From contig NZ_UNRC01000001.1 of assembly GCF_900537065.1 (NCBI RefSeq), positions 1-64,000 on the forward strand: a stretch of DNA of 64,000 nt. Reading direction: 5' to 3'. Shown here piece by piece: positions 24,902-34,724 of the stretch. Both the position numbers and the translations under genes were made by a program. This stretch comes from Sphingorhabdus sp. Alg239-R122. GTDB lineage: Bacteria > Pseudomonadota > Alphaproteobacteria > Sphingomonadales > Sphingomonadaceae. Under the pieces are notes generated by a model that was not told the DNA's origin, did not search any database, and saw nothing but the letters and a program-made list of their open reading frames with translations. Each line of letters begins with the position of its first letter. Position 1 is the first letter of the stretch.

Positions 24902-26479
24902 ATGGTTTTTACGAACAAAGGACCTTCCTTGCATCAGTCCAAAAAATACACACCCACAGTCCCACAGGCCAAACCACTCGATCATCTTGTGTTGAGCCGG
25001 AAAACCAAGGATTCAGCGTTGAAATTGCGCGATGAAACGTTGGATTACGGCGCACTGGACTGCCGTGTGGGGCAGCTGGCGCATTGGCTGCTGGAACAGG
25101 GGTTTGCTGCTGGTGACCGTGTCGCGACATGGCTGCCCAAGACGGAAACGGCATGTATCATGCCGCTGGCAACAGCGCGGGCCGGATTGGTGCATGTCCC
25201 GATCAATCCGCTGCTCAAACATGCGCAGGTGGCGCATATCCTCGCGGATAGTGGTGCAAAATGCCTTATTTCCAATACATCACGGTTGAAGTCACTTGGC
25301 GGCGGTGATGTACCAGACAGTTGCGCATTGCACGATGAAAAACCGGCTATGGAGGTGTGGAAGGCGGTCAAGAGCCCGCTCGGACCATCAGATGCTGCTC
25401 CTGATGACCTGGTTGCAATATTATATACCAGCGGCTCAACAGGGCAACCCAAGGGCGTGATGCTCAGCCATGCCAATCTGTGGCTGGGCGCAGTCAGTGT
25501 GGCCGGATATCTGAACGTGACGGCCGACGACCGGACATTGTGCGTGATGCCGCTCAGTTTCGACTATGGCCAGAATCAGTTGCTTTCGACCTGGTATGCG
25601 GGAGGCTGCTGTGTCCCGCTGGATTACCTGACGCCGCGCGATGTGATAAAGGCCTGCGCGAAACATGAAATCACGACACTGGGCGCGATCCCGCCGCTCT
25701 GGGTGCAATTGGTCGAGCAGGAATGGCCGGCAGCGGCTTCTGCGCCGCTGCGGCGATTGACCAATACCGGCGGCGCGCTGACAGAGCGGTTAGTCAGGCA
25801 GCTGCGCGCTATATTCTGCGATGCTGACATTTACGCGATGTATGGCCTGACAGAGGCATTTCGCTCCACTTATCTTGACCCCGCACTGATTGATGACAAT
25901 CCGCTGTCGATCGGCAAGGCGATACCTTTTGCGGAAATCATGGTGGTGAATGATGCTGGGGAAAAAGCCGGGCCTGAAGAAGAGGGCGAGCTTGTGCATG
26001 CGGGACCGCTTGTGGCGCAAGGCTATTGGCAGGATTCCAGCCGCACTGCAGAGCGGTTCAGGCCTGCACCTGGTTTTTCCGAATTTGGTGGCATGGCCGT
26101 ATGGTCCGGTGATCGTGTGCGCCGCGACAGGGACGGCCTGATCTATTTTGTGGGACGCCGTGACGCTATGATAAAGTCATCAGGCAACCGTATAAGCCCC
26201 GCAGAAGTGGAAAACACAGCGCTGGATACAGGACTGGTTGCTGAAACTGTTGCTCTGGGCATAGCCCATGCGCGGTTGGGACACGAAATTGTGCTGTTCG
26301 TACGCCCGCAAATGGGTCAGGGTTTGGACACGGAACAACTGAGGCGGATTTTAAAAAAGGAGCTGCCCAATTTCATGGTGCCGCATCACATCATAGCGCT
26401 TGAGAGTTTTCCCAAAAACCCGAACGGCAAACTTGATCGCACGGTGCTCAAGAAAATTGCGGAGGAACAGATAGCATGA
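24902..26479 (+). CDS. Acyl-CoA ligase (AMP-forming), exosortase A system-associated type
   Basis: 525 residues. The ANL superfamily P-loop YTSGSTGQPKG spans residues 175-185; MYGLTE (A5), GDRVRRDRDGLIYFVGR (A7/A8) and the catalytic lysine Lys510 in NPNGKLDR (A10) are intact. It should adenylate a carboxylate and load it on CoA or, more likely here, on the divergent ACP. ATG 24902 has no good ribosome site; TTG 24929 preceded by AAGGA is a real alternative. It overlaps the next gene by four bases (ATGA). The substrate is unknown. Confidence 0.88.
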   Translation: MVFTNKGPSLHQSKKYTPTVPQAKPLDHLVLSRKTKDSALKLRDETLDYGALDCRVGQLAHWLLEQGFAAGDRVATWLPKTETACIMPLATARAGLVHVPINPLLKHAQVAHILADSGAKCLISNTSRLKSLGGGDVPDSCALHDEKPAMEVWKAVKSPLGPSDAAPDDLVAILYTSGSTGQPKGVMLSHANLWLGAVSVAGYLNVTADDRTLCVMPLSFDYGQNQLLSTWYAGGCCVPLDYLTPRDVIKACAKHEITTLGAIPPLWVQLVEQEWPAAASAPLRRLTNTGGALTERLVRQLRAIFCDADIYAMYGLTEAFRSTYLDPALIDDNPLSIGKAIPFAEIMVVNDAGEKAGPEEEGELVHAGPLVAQGYWQDSSRTAERFRPAPGFSEFGGMAVWSGDRVRRDRDGLIYFVGRRDAMIKSSGNRISPAEVENTALDTGLVAETVALGIAHARLGHEIVLFVRPQMGQGLDTEQLRRILKKELPNFMVPHHIIALESFPKNPNGKLDRTVLKKIAEEQIA

Positions 26480-27702
26480 AACCGTTAGGACCTATACCGG
26501 CGGGATTTGATACGCGCGATGGCGAATTGGAAATCGCAGGTTACACCGCCAGCGAACTTGCCGAAAAGGCAGGCGACACGCCTTTATTTGTCTATTCGGC
26601 AGAACGGCTGCGTGCGCGTGTCGCTGAGCTACGTACGGCCATGCCGGAGCGGCTTTCCATCCATTACGCAATGAAAGCCAATCCATTTGCACCACTGCTT
26701 GAACTGATGGTGTCCCTTGTAGATGGCATTGATATCGCTTCAGAAGGCGAATTTCTGCATGTGCTGGGGGCGGGCGCCGATCCTGCGCAGATCAGCTTTG
26801 CAGGTCCCGGCAAGCGGGACCGCGAACTGGCCAGGGCTATCGATGCGGGGGTGACGCTCAATATCGAATCCGAAAATGAAGCGCGGCGCGCAATGGCGAT
26901 TGCTGAAAAAACCGGAGCGACGGCAAAAATGGCGATACGGGTCAATCCCGAATTTGACCTACGCGGTTCGGGCATGCGCATGGGCGGGGGGGCAAAGCCT
27001 TTTGGTGTCGATCAGGACCGTGTGCCTGCTCTGGCGCGTGAGATTATCGCGGGTGGTGCGGACTGGCGTGGTTTTCATATTTATGCGGGTTCACAGGCGC
27101 TGGATGCAGACGCGATTGTGGACACGCAAAAACAGACACTGGGGCTTGCCGCACATCTTTCCGACATGATTGGCGAAAGCCCTGCACATATTAATCTGGG
27201 CGGGGGTTTTGGCATTCCGTATTTTCCAAAGGACACACCCGTTGATATCAAGCGCATCGGCGATGCGCTATCGGCCGAATTTAATCAGTTGCCAGCTGCG
27301 CTTCAGCAAACCGAGTTCGCGATAGAGCTGGGCCGCTGGCTGGTGGGCGAGGCGGGTGTGTACCTGACCCGGATTGTTGACCGTAAGGAAAGTCATGGCC
27401 AGACCTATCTGGTCACCGATGGCGGTCTGCATCACCAGCTTGCCGCGAGCGGCAATTTCGGGACAGTGGTACGCCGCAATTACCCGGCCGCGATTGCCAC
27501 GAAATTTGATGCAGAGCCCGCTGAAGAAGCGAACATTGTAGGCTGTTTGTGCACACCGCTTGACCGGCTGGCTGACAAGGCACATCTCCCACGTGCGGAT
27601 GTGGGTGACCTGGTGGCGATATTTTGTGCTGGCGCCTATGGAGCCAGCGCTAGTCCGGCAGAATTCCTGGGCCAGGGCAAGGCGATAGAAATGCTGGTCT
27701 AG
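26476..27702 (+). CDS. PLP-dependent decarboxylase, exosortase A system-associated type
   Basis: 408 residues, fold type III alanine racemase-like, related to diaminopimelate/ornithine decarboxylases. The PLP lysine is Lys67 in HYAMKANP; the HIYAGSQ segment near residue 200, the Gly-rich phosphate loop NLGGGFGIPYF near residue 240 and the dimer-interface cysteines in VGCLCTPLDRL are visible. It is co-translated with the acyl-CoA ligase (ATGA overlap). It probably decarboxylates an amino acid that is then acylated or carried, as proposed for the same trio in exosortase A loci. Convergent with truA, three bases apart. Confidence 0.88.
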   Translation: MKPLGPIPAGFDTRDGELEIAGYTASELAEKAGDTPLFVYSAERLRARVAELRTAMPERLSIHYAMKANPFAPLLELMVSLVDGIDIASEGEFLHVLGAGADPAQISFAGPGKRDRELARAIDAGVTLNIESENEARRAMAIAEKTGATAKMAIRVNPEFDLRGSGMRMGGGAKPFGVDQDRVPALAREIIAGGADWRGFHIYAGSQALDADAIVDTQKQTLGLAAHLSDMIGESPAHINLGGGFGIPYFPKDTPVDIKRIGDALSAEFNQLPAALQQTEFAIELGRWLVGEAGVYLTRIVDRKESHGQTYLVTDGGLHHQLAASGNFGTVVRRNYPAAIATKFDAEPAEEANIVGCLCTPLDRLADKAHLPRADVGDLVAIFCAGAYGASASPAEFLGQGKAIEMLV

Positions 27703-27705
27703 GCT

Positions 27706-28449
27706 CTATTCGGGATAGCTGGCCCGCGCAAAATACAGCCCGTCTGGTGGGGCGTTAAAGCCAAGAGCATGGCGGTCCGCCGCATCCAGCGCGTCCTGTA
27801 AATCCTTACCCGACCATTTGCCTTTGCCCACCAGCACAAGGCACCCGACCATCGAACGCACTTGATGGTGCAGGAAAGAGCGCGCGGCAACATGCGTCTC
27901 AATAACGTCGCCGTGGCGTTCCACTGATATACTGTCCAATGTCTTTACTGGACTTTGCGCCTGGCAGTGTGCGGAACGGAAAGTCGTGAAATCATGCTTG
28001 CCAATAAGCACCTGTGCGGCGTCATGCATGGCATCTGCGTCCAATGGGGGTGCCACTTGCCAGCTGCGCGCCCTATCCAGCGTGAGCGGGGCGCGGCGGT
28101 TGGTGATATGATAGATATAACTGCGTCCGATACAGGAAAAACGCGCGTGCCAGTCGTCGTGCACTTCTTCACAGGCCAGCACCGCGATAGGTTCGTTGCG
28201 CAGTTTGGCATTCATGCCTTCCATCAGACGGAAAGCATTGATTTCTTTAGTAATATCAATATGCGCGCGCATTGCATGGGCATGCACCCCTGCATCGGTG
28301 CGGCCTGCGGCGTGCATGGTCACTTGTTCGCCGGTAATCGCTTCAGCGGCTTCCTCAACGCTCTGCTGTATGCTTGGGCCATGTGCCTGGCGCTGCAGGC
28401 CCATATAGGGCGAGCCATCAAATTCGAGGGTGAGTGCAAAGCGTGTCAT
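27706..28449 (-). CDS. truA: tRNA pseudouridine(38-40) synthase TruA
   Basis: 247 residues. The catalytic aspartate is Asp52 in [11 protein letters not shown]; the N-terminal [18 protein letters not shown] and C-terminal [15 protein letters not shown] are typical. It isomerises uridines 38-40 in tRNA anticodon arms. It overlaps the fmt stop by four bases, forming an fmt-truA operon. Confidence 0.96.
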   Translation of the reverse strand: MTRFALTLEFDGSPYMGLQRQAHGPSIQQSVEEAAEAITGEQVTMHAAGRTDAGVHAHAMRAHIDITKEINAFRLMEGMNAKLRNEPIAVLACEEVHDDWHARFSCIGRSYIYHITNRRAPLTLDRARSWQVAPPLDADAMHDAAQVLIGKHDFTTFRSAHCQAQSPVKTLDSISVERHGDVIETHVAARSFLHHQVRSMVGCLVLVGKGKWSGKDLQDALDAADRHALGFNAPPDGLYFARASYPE

Positions 28450-29351
28450 GTAAGGTCTGTTCCAGCAGCTATGGCATTACCGCGCAGGAAATTATCAAGT
28501 TCCATGGCTGGTTTGCCCGCGCGCTGGATAACCGCCGGACGGATGGCTCCGCTGGCACAGGCGATCGTCAGGCGATCGTCAAGCACTGTGCCTGCCTCAC
28601 CGGAGGCATCAGCTATCTCTGCCGCATGGATACGGTAGCGTTGGCCGTCATGCTCAAAAAACGCACCTGGCATTGGATTGAAAGCGCGTACCTGGCGTTC
28701 GACCTGCACGGCATTTGCCATAAAATCGAGCCTTGCTTCGGCTTTGTCGATCTTGTGCGCATAGGTCACGCCTTCTTCTGGCTGCATTTCGCCTGGGTAG
28801 CTGCCCAGATCAGAAATTACCTGCGCCATCAGTTCCGCGCCAATTGCGGCGATTTCGTCGGTCAGCTCCCTGGCAGTCTTGTGCGCCACAGGTGTTTTCG
28901 CCTTGGCCAGCATCGGGCCAGTATCCAGTCCCGCCTCCATCTGCATTATGGTGACGCCGGTTTCGCTGTCTCCAGCCAGTATCGCGCGTTGGACTGGCGC
29001 CGCACCACGCCAGCGCGGGAGCAGGGAGCCATGTACATTGAGGCAGCCGTATTTGGGCGCATCCAGCACAGCGCGTGGTAGAATTAGCCCATATGCCGCA
29101 ACAACCGCCACATCCAGCTCAAGCGCTGCAAACCCTGCTTTCGCTTCATTGCCTTTCAGCGAAACCGGTGTGCGCACCTCCATCCCCAATTCTTCTGCCA
29201 GCGTTTGCACGGGTGAAGCGCGCAGTTTCTTACCACGTCCGGCGGGGCGGGGCGGCTGACTATAAACCGCCGCGATGTTATGCCCTGCGTCATGCAAAGC
29301 GCGCAGCGTAGGGACCGCAAAATCGGGTGTTCCCATAAAAGCGATGCGCAT
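28446..29351 (-). CDS. fmt: Methionyl-tRNA formyltransferase
   Basis: 301 residues from ATG 29351, which has AAGGAA six bases upstream; ATG 29366 is also in frame. The formyl-transfer triad is visible: Asn105 and His107 in [15 protein letters not shown] and Asp143 in AGLDTGPML. It formylates initiator Met-tRNA. It is divergent from recR-def, so both halves of the formylation/deformylation cycle (fmt and def) flank one promoter region. Confidence 0.96.
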   Translation of the reverse strand: MRIAFMGTPDFAVPTLRALHDAGHNIAAVYSQPPRPAGRGKKLRASPVQTLAEELGMEVRTPVSLKGNEAKAGFAALELDVAVVAAYGLILPRAVLDAPKYGCLNVHGSLLPRWRGAAPVQRAILAGDSETGVTIMQMEAGLDTGPMLAKAKTPVAHKTARELTDEIAAIGAELMAQVISDLGSYPGEMQPEEGVTYAHKIDKAEARLDFMANAVQVERQVRAFNPMPGAFFEHDGQRYRIHAAEIADASGEAGTVLDDRLTIACASGAIRPAVIQRAGKPAMELDNFLRGNAIAAGTDLT

Positions 29352-29413
29352 GTCAGGTTCCTTCATGAAATTTTGCTTGGCAGGAGGCGTGCCTTCCCCC
29401 TAATGCCCTATGC

Positions 29414-30010
29414 ATGGCATCGCAAGAGATAGACGATCTGACAAATGCGCTGGCACGGCTGCCGGGACTGGGGCCGCGTTCTGCGCGCCGCGCGGTGCTG
29501 TACCTCATTAAAAAGCGTGAAACGGCATTGGATCCGCTGGTTTCGGCCATGGAACAGGTGCGTGAAAAACTGGTGACCTGTGACAATTGCGGGAATGTTG
29601 ATACCATCAATCCTTGCGGCATATGCACCGACGTGCGGCGCGACACGCGGGCCATTTGCGTCGTTGAAGAGGTGTCCGACCTGTGGGCGCTGGATAAATC
29701 ACGGCTGTTCCTGGGGCGTTACCATGTGCTGGGTGGCCGACTTTCCGCGCTTGACGGTGTGCGGCCGGAAGATCTTACCATTTCACGGCTGATCGAACGT
29801 GTGGATGCGGGCGATATTGATGAGGTCGTGCTGGCGATGAATGCTACCCTGGAAGGGCAGACTACCGCGCATTATATCGCTGAGCGACTGGAGAAATACC
29901 CTGTGCGGCTCACCCAACTGGCACATGGCCTGCCGATGGGCGGTGAGCTCGATTATCTTGATGAAGGCACACTGGCACAGGCGCTTCGGGCACGCAAACC
30001 CATCGCCTGA
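29414..30010 (+). CDS. recR: Recombination mediator RecR
   Basis: 198 residues. N-terminal HhH ([14 protein letters not shown]), a C4 zinc finger with Cys56, Cys59, Cys68 and Cys71, and a Toprim domain ([19 protein letters not shown], then [14 protein letters not shown]) are in the standard order. RecR works with RecO/RecF to load RecA at gaps. No ribosome site precedes ATG 29414, and a TTGGCA-18-TAATGC promoter would start transcription at about the ATG (possible leaderless mRNA). Confidence 0.96.
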   Translation: MASQEIDDLTNALARLPGLGPRSARRAVLYLIKKRETALDPLVSAMEQVREKLVTCDNCGNVDTINPCGICTDVRRDTRAICVVEEVSDLWALDKSRLFLGRYHVLGGRLSALDGVRPEDLTISRLIERVDAGDIDEVVLAMNATLEGQTTAHYIAERLEKYPVRLTQLAHGLPMGGELDYLDEGTLAQALRARKPIA

Positions 30011-30065
30011 TTTTAGATACACCAAACCCCTTGAAGACTGTGGCAAGCGCAGCTATTTTACGCTT

Positions 30066-30632
30066 ATGGCTATATTACCGATCATAGAAGTGCCCGATCC
30101 GCGGCTGAAAACCGTTTCAACCCGGGTTGAGAAATTCGACGATGAGCTGAAACAGTTGGTCGAGGACATGTTTGAAACCATGTATGCCGCGCCCGGCATC
30201 GGCCTTGCGGCGATACAGGTTGGCGTGCCCAAGCGGGTGCTGGTGATCGACTTGCAGGAACCCGATCCAGAGGCGAAGGCAGAGGATTGCGGTGATGAAG
30301 GGTGCGGTCATGACCACCGCCCGGTCATCAATGACCCGCGCATTTTCATCAATCCGGAAATTCTTGATCCTTCGGACGAACAGTCGCTGTATAACGAAGG
30401 CTGTTTATCGGTACCTGACCAATATGCGGAAGTGGAGCGCCCCGCGCAGATCCGCGCCCGCTGGCACGACCTGGATGGCAAGGTGCATGAGGAAGATATG
30501 GACGGGCTAATGGCGACATGCCTGCAGCATGAGATGGATCATCTGGAAGGCATATTGTTTATTGACCACCTGTCGCGGCTCAAGCGGCAGATGGTGCTCA
30601 AAAAACTCAACAAAATGCGCAAGGCCGCTTAA
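30066..30632 (+). CDS. def: Peptide deformylase
   Basis: 188 residues from ATG 30066 (the frame is open into recR, but homologues start here). All three motifs are present: [10 protein letters not shown] (residues 44-53), EGCLSVP with metal ligand Cys113, and QHEMDHLEG with His155, Glu156 and His159. It removes N-formyl groups from nascent proteins. A Cys/His-containing insert ([12 protein letters not shown], residues about 75-86) between motifs 1 and 2 is unusual and might bind metal. Confidence 0.96.
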   Translation: MAILPIIEVPDPRLKTVSTRVEKFDDELKQLVEDMFETMYAAPGIGLAAIQVGVPKRVLVIDLQEPDPEAKAEDCGDEGCGHDHRPVINDPRIFINPEILDPSDEQSLYNEGCLSVPDQYAEVERPAQIRARWHDLDGKVHEEDMDGLMATCLQHEMDHLEGILFIDHLSRLKRQMVLKKLNKMRKAA

Positions 30633-30662
30633 GCCTCGAAAGTTCCGCAAATTAACAATTGA

Positions 30663-32147
30663 ATGCAGCGCTTTTTGCGCCTAAGTTCCTATTTCGTTCC
30701 AGTTAGGAGATATAGGGCGTTGGGTGAATTTTTGTCGGTCTTGCTGACGGTATTGGCGTTGCTCATTGGAGTTGGGCTGGGTTGGTTTTTGGGAAGCCGT
30801 CCGCTTACTGATATTCGTAAAGAGCGTGAAGAGTCTGAATCAGAGCTCAGGGAACTAAGGGAAAAATTTCGTGCATCTATTCGTGATTTAGCTGGAGCGG
30901 AAGAGCGCGCAAACCGCGCGGATACGCTTGGCGAGCGGTTGGAGACTTACCGGACTGAACGCGAAATCCTGAAAGCTGATCTGGCCGCGATGAAGGCGGA
31001 TGCGGCAAACCATGAAAAGCAGTTGCAGCAGCTTGTTGAGGCGAAAGAAGCCCTGTCTGCGCAGTTCAGCGAAGTGGGCGGTAAGCTGCTTGGCGAGGCG
31101 CAGAAGGCATTTTTGGAGCGCGCCGATGCACGGTTTAATCAGGCCGAAGAAAAGCATGAGGCGAAAATCAAATCACTGATGAATCCAGTAGGTGAGCGGC
31201 TCAAAGCCTATGAGGAAAGCGTCCAGAAGATCGAGAAAGAACGCAATGAAGCCTATGGGGACCTAAAAGGCCTGATGGGTGACATGAAGCTGGGGCAGGA
31301 GGCAATTCGGAGCGAGGCAGCACGGCTCGTCAATAGTTTGCGCAATGCGCCTAAAGCGCGGGGCCGGTGGGGTGAGCAGCAGCTGCGCAATGTGCTCGAA
31401 ACCTGCGGGCTTGCCGAGCATACCGATTTTCAGATGGAAGTGAGTGTTGACACCGATGAGGGCAGGGCGCGCCCCGATGCGATTGTTCGCGTACCGGGCG
31501 GGCGTTCACTGGTGATCGATGCCAAAGTGTCGCTCAATGCCTATCAGGATGCGTTTGAGGCAGAAGACGATGAAACCCGTGATCTTGCACTGGCAGCGCA
31601 CTGCCAATCTATGAAAACGCATGTCGATGGCTTGTCGCGCAAAGCCTATTGGGATCAGTTTGAGGATGCGCCGGACTATGTCATCATGTTTGTGCCGGGT
31701 GAGCATTTTCTATCGGCCGCATTGGAGCATGACAACACACTCTGGGATCATGCCTTTGAAAAGAAAGTGCTTTTGGCAACGCCGACTAATCTTGTCGCTA
31801 TTGCCCGCACCGTGGCATCTGTCTGGCGGCAGGAAGGGTTGGCACGCGAAGCCAAGCAGATTGGTGCGCTGGGCAAGGAAATGTATGATCGGCTCGCCAC
31901 GGCAGCAGAGCATCTGAAACGTGTCGGAACCGGCCTGACCGGCGCGGTCAATAACTATAACAAATTTGTCGGAAGCTTCGAACGCAACGTAATGTCTACC
32001 GGCAAACGTTTTGCCGAACTTAATATCGAAACCGGTAAGCGTGAGCTGGAAGAAGTACCACCGGTAGAGGCGCTGCCGCGTTATGGCAGTGAGGCGGAAA
32101 AAGAGCTTATTGAAAACCCTGATTCGGCTAAAAAAAAGGCCGAATAA
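30663..32147 (+). CDS. rmuC: DNA recombination protein RmuC homologue
   Basis: 494 residues from ATG 30663. AGGAG at 30705-30709 before TTG 30720 makes a 475-residue product a serious alternative. One N-terminal membrane helix (SVLLTVLALLIGVGLGWFLG) is followed by a long coiled coil (residues about 55-200), then the RmuC nuclease-like domain (ARGRWGEQQLRNVLETCGL, RPDAIVRVPGGRSLVIDAKVSLNAY, DYVIMFVPGEHFLSAAL). RmuC limits inverted-repeat-driven DNA inversion in E. coli. Confidence 0.94.
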   Translation: MQRFLRLSSYFVPVRRYRALGEFLSVLLTVLALLIGVGLGWFLGSRPLTDIRKEREESESELRELREKFRASIRDLAGAEERANRADTLGERLETYRTEREILKADLAAMKADAANHEKQLQQLVEAKEALSAQFSEVGGKLLGEAQKAFLERADARFNQAEEKHEAKIKSLMNPVGERLKAYEESVQKIEKERNEAYGDLKGLMGDMKLGQEAIRSEAARLVNSLRNAPKARGRWGEQQLRNVLETCGLAEHTDFQMEVSVDTDEGRARPDAIVRVPGGRSLVIDAKVSLNAYQDAFEAEDDETRDLALAAHCQSMKTHVDGLSRKAYWDQFEDAPDYVIMFVPGEHFLSAALEHDNTLWDHAFEKKVLLATPTNLVAIARTVASVWRQEGLAREAKQIGALGKEMYDRLATAAEHLKRVGTGLTGAVNNYNKFVGSFERNVMSTGKRFAELNIETGKRELEEVPPVEALPRYGSEAEKELIENPDSAKKKAE

Positions 32148-32156
32148 CCAATTTGA

Positions 32157-32999
32157 TCACTTCCGTTGCTGGTTTAACACTTCATAAGCCATGACAGCCG
32201 TTGCAACCGCTGCATTCAGACTGTCAGCTTTGCCCATCATCGGCATTTTGACGAGCGTGTCGCACTCTGTCTCATAATCCGAGGGCAGTCCCTGCGCTTC
32301 ATTGCCAATCAGCAGAAACGTGGGCGCTTCATATTTTACACCCTGATAGTCATTGTCTGTATTCAGGCTGGTGCCGACAAGTTGACCTTCACCTCCGCGT
32401 AACCATTTCAGAAATTCCGGCCAGGGTGCCTGTACAATTTTCTGTGTAAAAATGGCCCCCATGCTGGAACGTACGGCTTCGACTGAAAACGCATCAACAC
32501 AATCATCCACCAGTATCAACCCACCTGCACCAACCGCATCGCCGGTGCGTAATATCGTACCCAGATTGCCCGGATCCCGCAGCGACTGCGCCACTAGCCA
32601 GATATTGGCGCGATGACGGTCAATGTCATTCAAGTTAATGGCATGGTCACGGTATACACCCAGCACTGTCTGCGGATTATCCTTGCCCGACATTTTCGAC
32701 AATATCTCACGGGTGGTTTTAATTATCTGCCCGTCATTTTCCCGCACCGCGTTTTCAAGCGCACTGACAAGCGGATGTTCGTCGCGTGAATCAGACATAA
32801 AGAGCATGACCGGTACATAGCCTTCTTCGCGCGCTTCGGTGAGTAGACGCAGTCCCTCGGCGAGAAAATGACCGCTGCGTTTACGGTGCTTTTTTTCACG
32901 CAGGCTGCGCACCTGTTTGACAAGCGGGTTGGAAAATCCGGTAATGATACGGTTGCCGTCTGCATCGACTTCACCATGGGCCGAAAAATCTGTATTCAC
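32157..32999 (-). CDS. TrmH/SpoU family RNA 2'-O-methyltransferase
   Basis: 280 residues from GTG 32999, chosen because GAGGA lies upstream and it overlaps the HPr stop region; the frame extends to TTG 33038. An N-terminal substrate-binding domain (NPLVKQVRSLREKKHRKRSGHFLAEG) is followed by the SPOUT knot motifs LVAQSLRDPGNLGTILRT, LVDDCVDAFSVEAVRSSMGAIF, and LLIGNEAQGL with MPMMGKADSLNAAVATAVMAYE. It methylates a ribose in rRNA or tRNA; the exact site is unknown. Last gene of the PTS/RapZ block. Confidence 0.9.
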   Translation of the reverse strand: MNTDFSAHGEVDADGNRIITGFSNPLVKQVRSLREKKHRKRSGHFLAEGLRLLTEAREEGYVPVMLFMSDSRDEHPLVSALENAVRENDGQIIKTTREILSKMSGKDNPQTVLGVYRDHAINLNDIDRHRANIWLVAQSLRDPGNLGTILRTGDAVGAGGLILVDDCVDAFSVEAVRSSMGAIFTQKIVQAPWPEFLKWLRGGEGQLVGTSLNTDNDYQGVKYEAPTFLLIGNEAQGLPSDYETECDTLVKMPMMGKADSLNAAVATAVMAYEVLNQQRK

Positions 33000-33000
33000 A

Positions 33001-33273
33001 TCAATCCTCGCCAAAACCGTCTTTGATAAGGCCGACAAGTTTTTTCAGATATATCTCTGCGTCTTCTCCTTCAACATTGACCGTCACATGATCGCCCCTT
33101 GCTGCGCCAAGCATCATGAGCCCCATTATGCTGTCGCCGTTCACCTGTGACCCATCCTTTGCTACGGTGATTTTTAGTTCTTCCGGTAGTTTGGACGCCA
33201 TGGTGACAAATTTTGCGCTGGCCCGTGCGTGCAGGCCACGCTGATTGGTGATCAAAATTTCTTGAGACGGCAT
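33001..33273 (-). CDS. ptsH: HPr family phosphocarrier protein
   Basis: 90 residues. The active histidine is His15 in RGLHARAS, and Ser48 in NGDSIMGLMML corresponds to the regulatory serine phosphorylated by HprK. No PTS permease is visible in the window, so this HPr likely belongs to a regulatory phosphorelay with the EIIA next door. It starts one base after the EIIA stop. Confidence 0.94.
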   Translation of the reverse strand: MPSQEILITNQRGLHARASAKFVTMASKLPEELKITVAKDGSQVNGDSIMGLMMLGAARGDHVTVNVEGEDAEIYLKKLVGLIKDGFGED

Positions 33274-33678
33274 TTACTGTTCCAGCCCGAGAAGCTCTGA
33301 TGCAACACTGATATATTTCTGCCCTGCCTCTCGCGCAGCAGTAACGGCGTCAGCGACGGTCATGGATTTTCGTGCGCCTTCCAGACGGATCAGCATGGGC
33401 AGGTTAACCCCGGCAATGACCTCGACACGGTTTGCCTCAAGCAGCGAAATGGCCAGGTTGGAAGGCGTACCACCAAAAAGGTCTGTAAGTATGATGACAC
33501 CATCACCGCCATCGACTTTGGTAATGGCAGCGGCAATATCCTGCCGCCTTTGCTCCATATCATCATGCGGGCCGATGCAGATGGTGGCAATGTTCTTCTG
33601 TTTGCCGACAACGTGCTCCATCGCCACCAGAAATTCTTCTGCCAGCCTGCCGTGAGTGACCAAAACCATGCCTATCAT
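33274..33678 (-). CDS. PTS EIIA component, mannose-family type
   Basis: 134 residues. The phosphorylated histidine is His9 in LVTHGRLAEEF; the rest matches the EIIA-Man fold (GVIILTDLFGGTPSNLA, VIAGVNLPMLIRL). It accepts phosphate from HPr. In alphaproteobacteria this stand-alone EIIA (often named PtsM or EIIA-Man) acts in regulation rather than sugar uptake. It is 67 bases downstream of rapZ. Confidence 0.94.
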   Translation of the reverse strand: MIGMVLVTHGRLAEEFLVAMEHVVGKQKNIATICIGPHDDMEQRRQDIAAAITKVDGGDGVIILTDLFGGTPSNLAISLLEANRVEVIAGVNLPMLIRLEGARKSMTVADAVTAAREAGQKYISVASELLGLEQ

Positions 33679-33745
33679 TGGGCGAGAAAACTCCGGTTCA
33701 AAATAGCCTGTCCTGCTTTTTCAAATTCATAAGTTGCCGCCCATA

Positions 33746-34678
33746 TCATGTGTTTGGTTTGCCTTCCAGTTTATCGGCAGGTGGTGACGCAAGATTGCGG
33801 TGGGAAATAGTGGGCGAAAAGCCAGCGTCACGCAAGTCCTTCGCCATTTGCTCCGCAGTAAATACGGACCTGTGCCGTCCGCCCGTGCATCCAAAGGCGA
33901 TATTGACATAGGCTTTACCCTGCGCTGCGTAACGCGGGAGAAGAAAACTTATCAGATCCAGTATGCGGCAATAGGCCTCCTCGAAAGCCTTATCCTGGCG
34001 AACATATTCCCCTACTGCTTTATCTTGTCCGGTAAGCGGTCGCAGCTGGCTATCCCAGTGCGGATTGCGCAGGAAGCGCATATCAAACACCAGATCAGCG
34101 ACAGGCGGCATACCTCGCGCAAAGCCAAAGCTCGTGATTGTAAGGGTGGGTTGCCGGTCTTCTTCCAGCATGAACTGTTCGCGTATAGCCTGTTGCAACT
34201 CATTAGCGGCAAAAGCGGTTGTGTCCATAATGTGTTCTGCCCAATCTCGCAAAGGCTGCATCATTTCACGCTCCAACGCTATTCCATTGCTGGCCAGGCG
34301 ATCTTTGGCGAGCGGATGCGGCCGCCGTGTCTCGTTATACCGGCGCTCCAGTTCAGCGCCGGAACAATCCAGATATAGTGTCGAGATGCTCAAATGGGTT
34401 TTGCTGTTAAGCGATTCGACCTTTCGGATAATCGCTTCGGGGTCAAAACCGCGCGTACGGCTGTCAAAACCGATGGCAAGGGGAGCGTGTCTGATGCCAG
34501 TAGCGGCGGGCAGGGGGGTTTCAAGCAATCTTCCCAAAAGGCGTATCGGGAAGTTATCGACTGCCTCCCAACCCAGATCTTCCAATGTACGCAGAGCTGT
34601 TGATTTGCCCGCCCCCGAAAGGCCGGTCACAAGCATGATGTTTTGCGAAGTACGCTGTGTGTCCGAAGTTTTTGGCAT
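33746..34678 (-). CDS. rapZ: RNase adapter protein RapZ
   Basis: 310 residues. Walker A is GLSGAGKST (residues 19-27); the family-typical DSRTRGF segment near residue 75 and the C-terminal domain signature NIAFGCTGGRHRSVFTAEQMAKDL are present. In enterobacteria RapZ binds glucosamine-6-phosphate and steers RNase E to GlmZ; in other bacteria it is a nucleotide-binding protein whose targets differ. It is encoded between hprK and the EIIA gene, as usual in alphaproteobacteria. Confidence 0.95.
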   Translation of the reverse strand: MPKTSDTQRTSQNIMLVTGLSGAGKSTALRTLEDLGWEAVDNFPIRLLGRLLETPLPAATGIRHAPLAIGFDSRTRGFDPEAIIRKVESLNSKTHLSISTLYLDCSGAELERRYNETRRPHPLAKDRLASNGIALEREMMQPLRDWAEHIMDTTAFAANELQQAIREQFMLEEDRQPTLTITSFGFARGMPPVADLVFDMRFLRNPHWDSQLRPLTGQDKAVGEYVRQDKAFEEAYCRILDLISFLLPRYAAQGKAYVNIAFGCTGGRHRSVFTAEQMAKDLRDAGFSPTISHRNLASPPADKLEGKPNT

Positions 34679-34724
34679 GGCCGTTATTATTACTCACAGA
34701 AAATAGACGGAAAACCAGCTTTGC

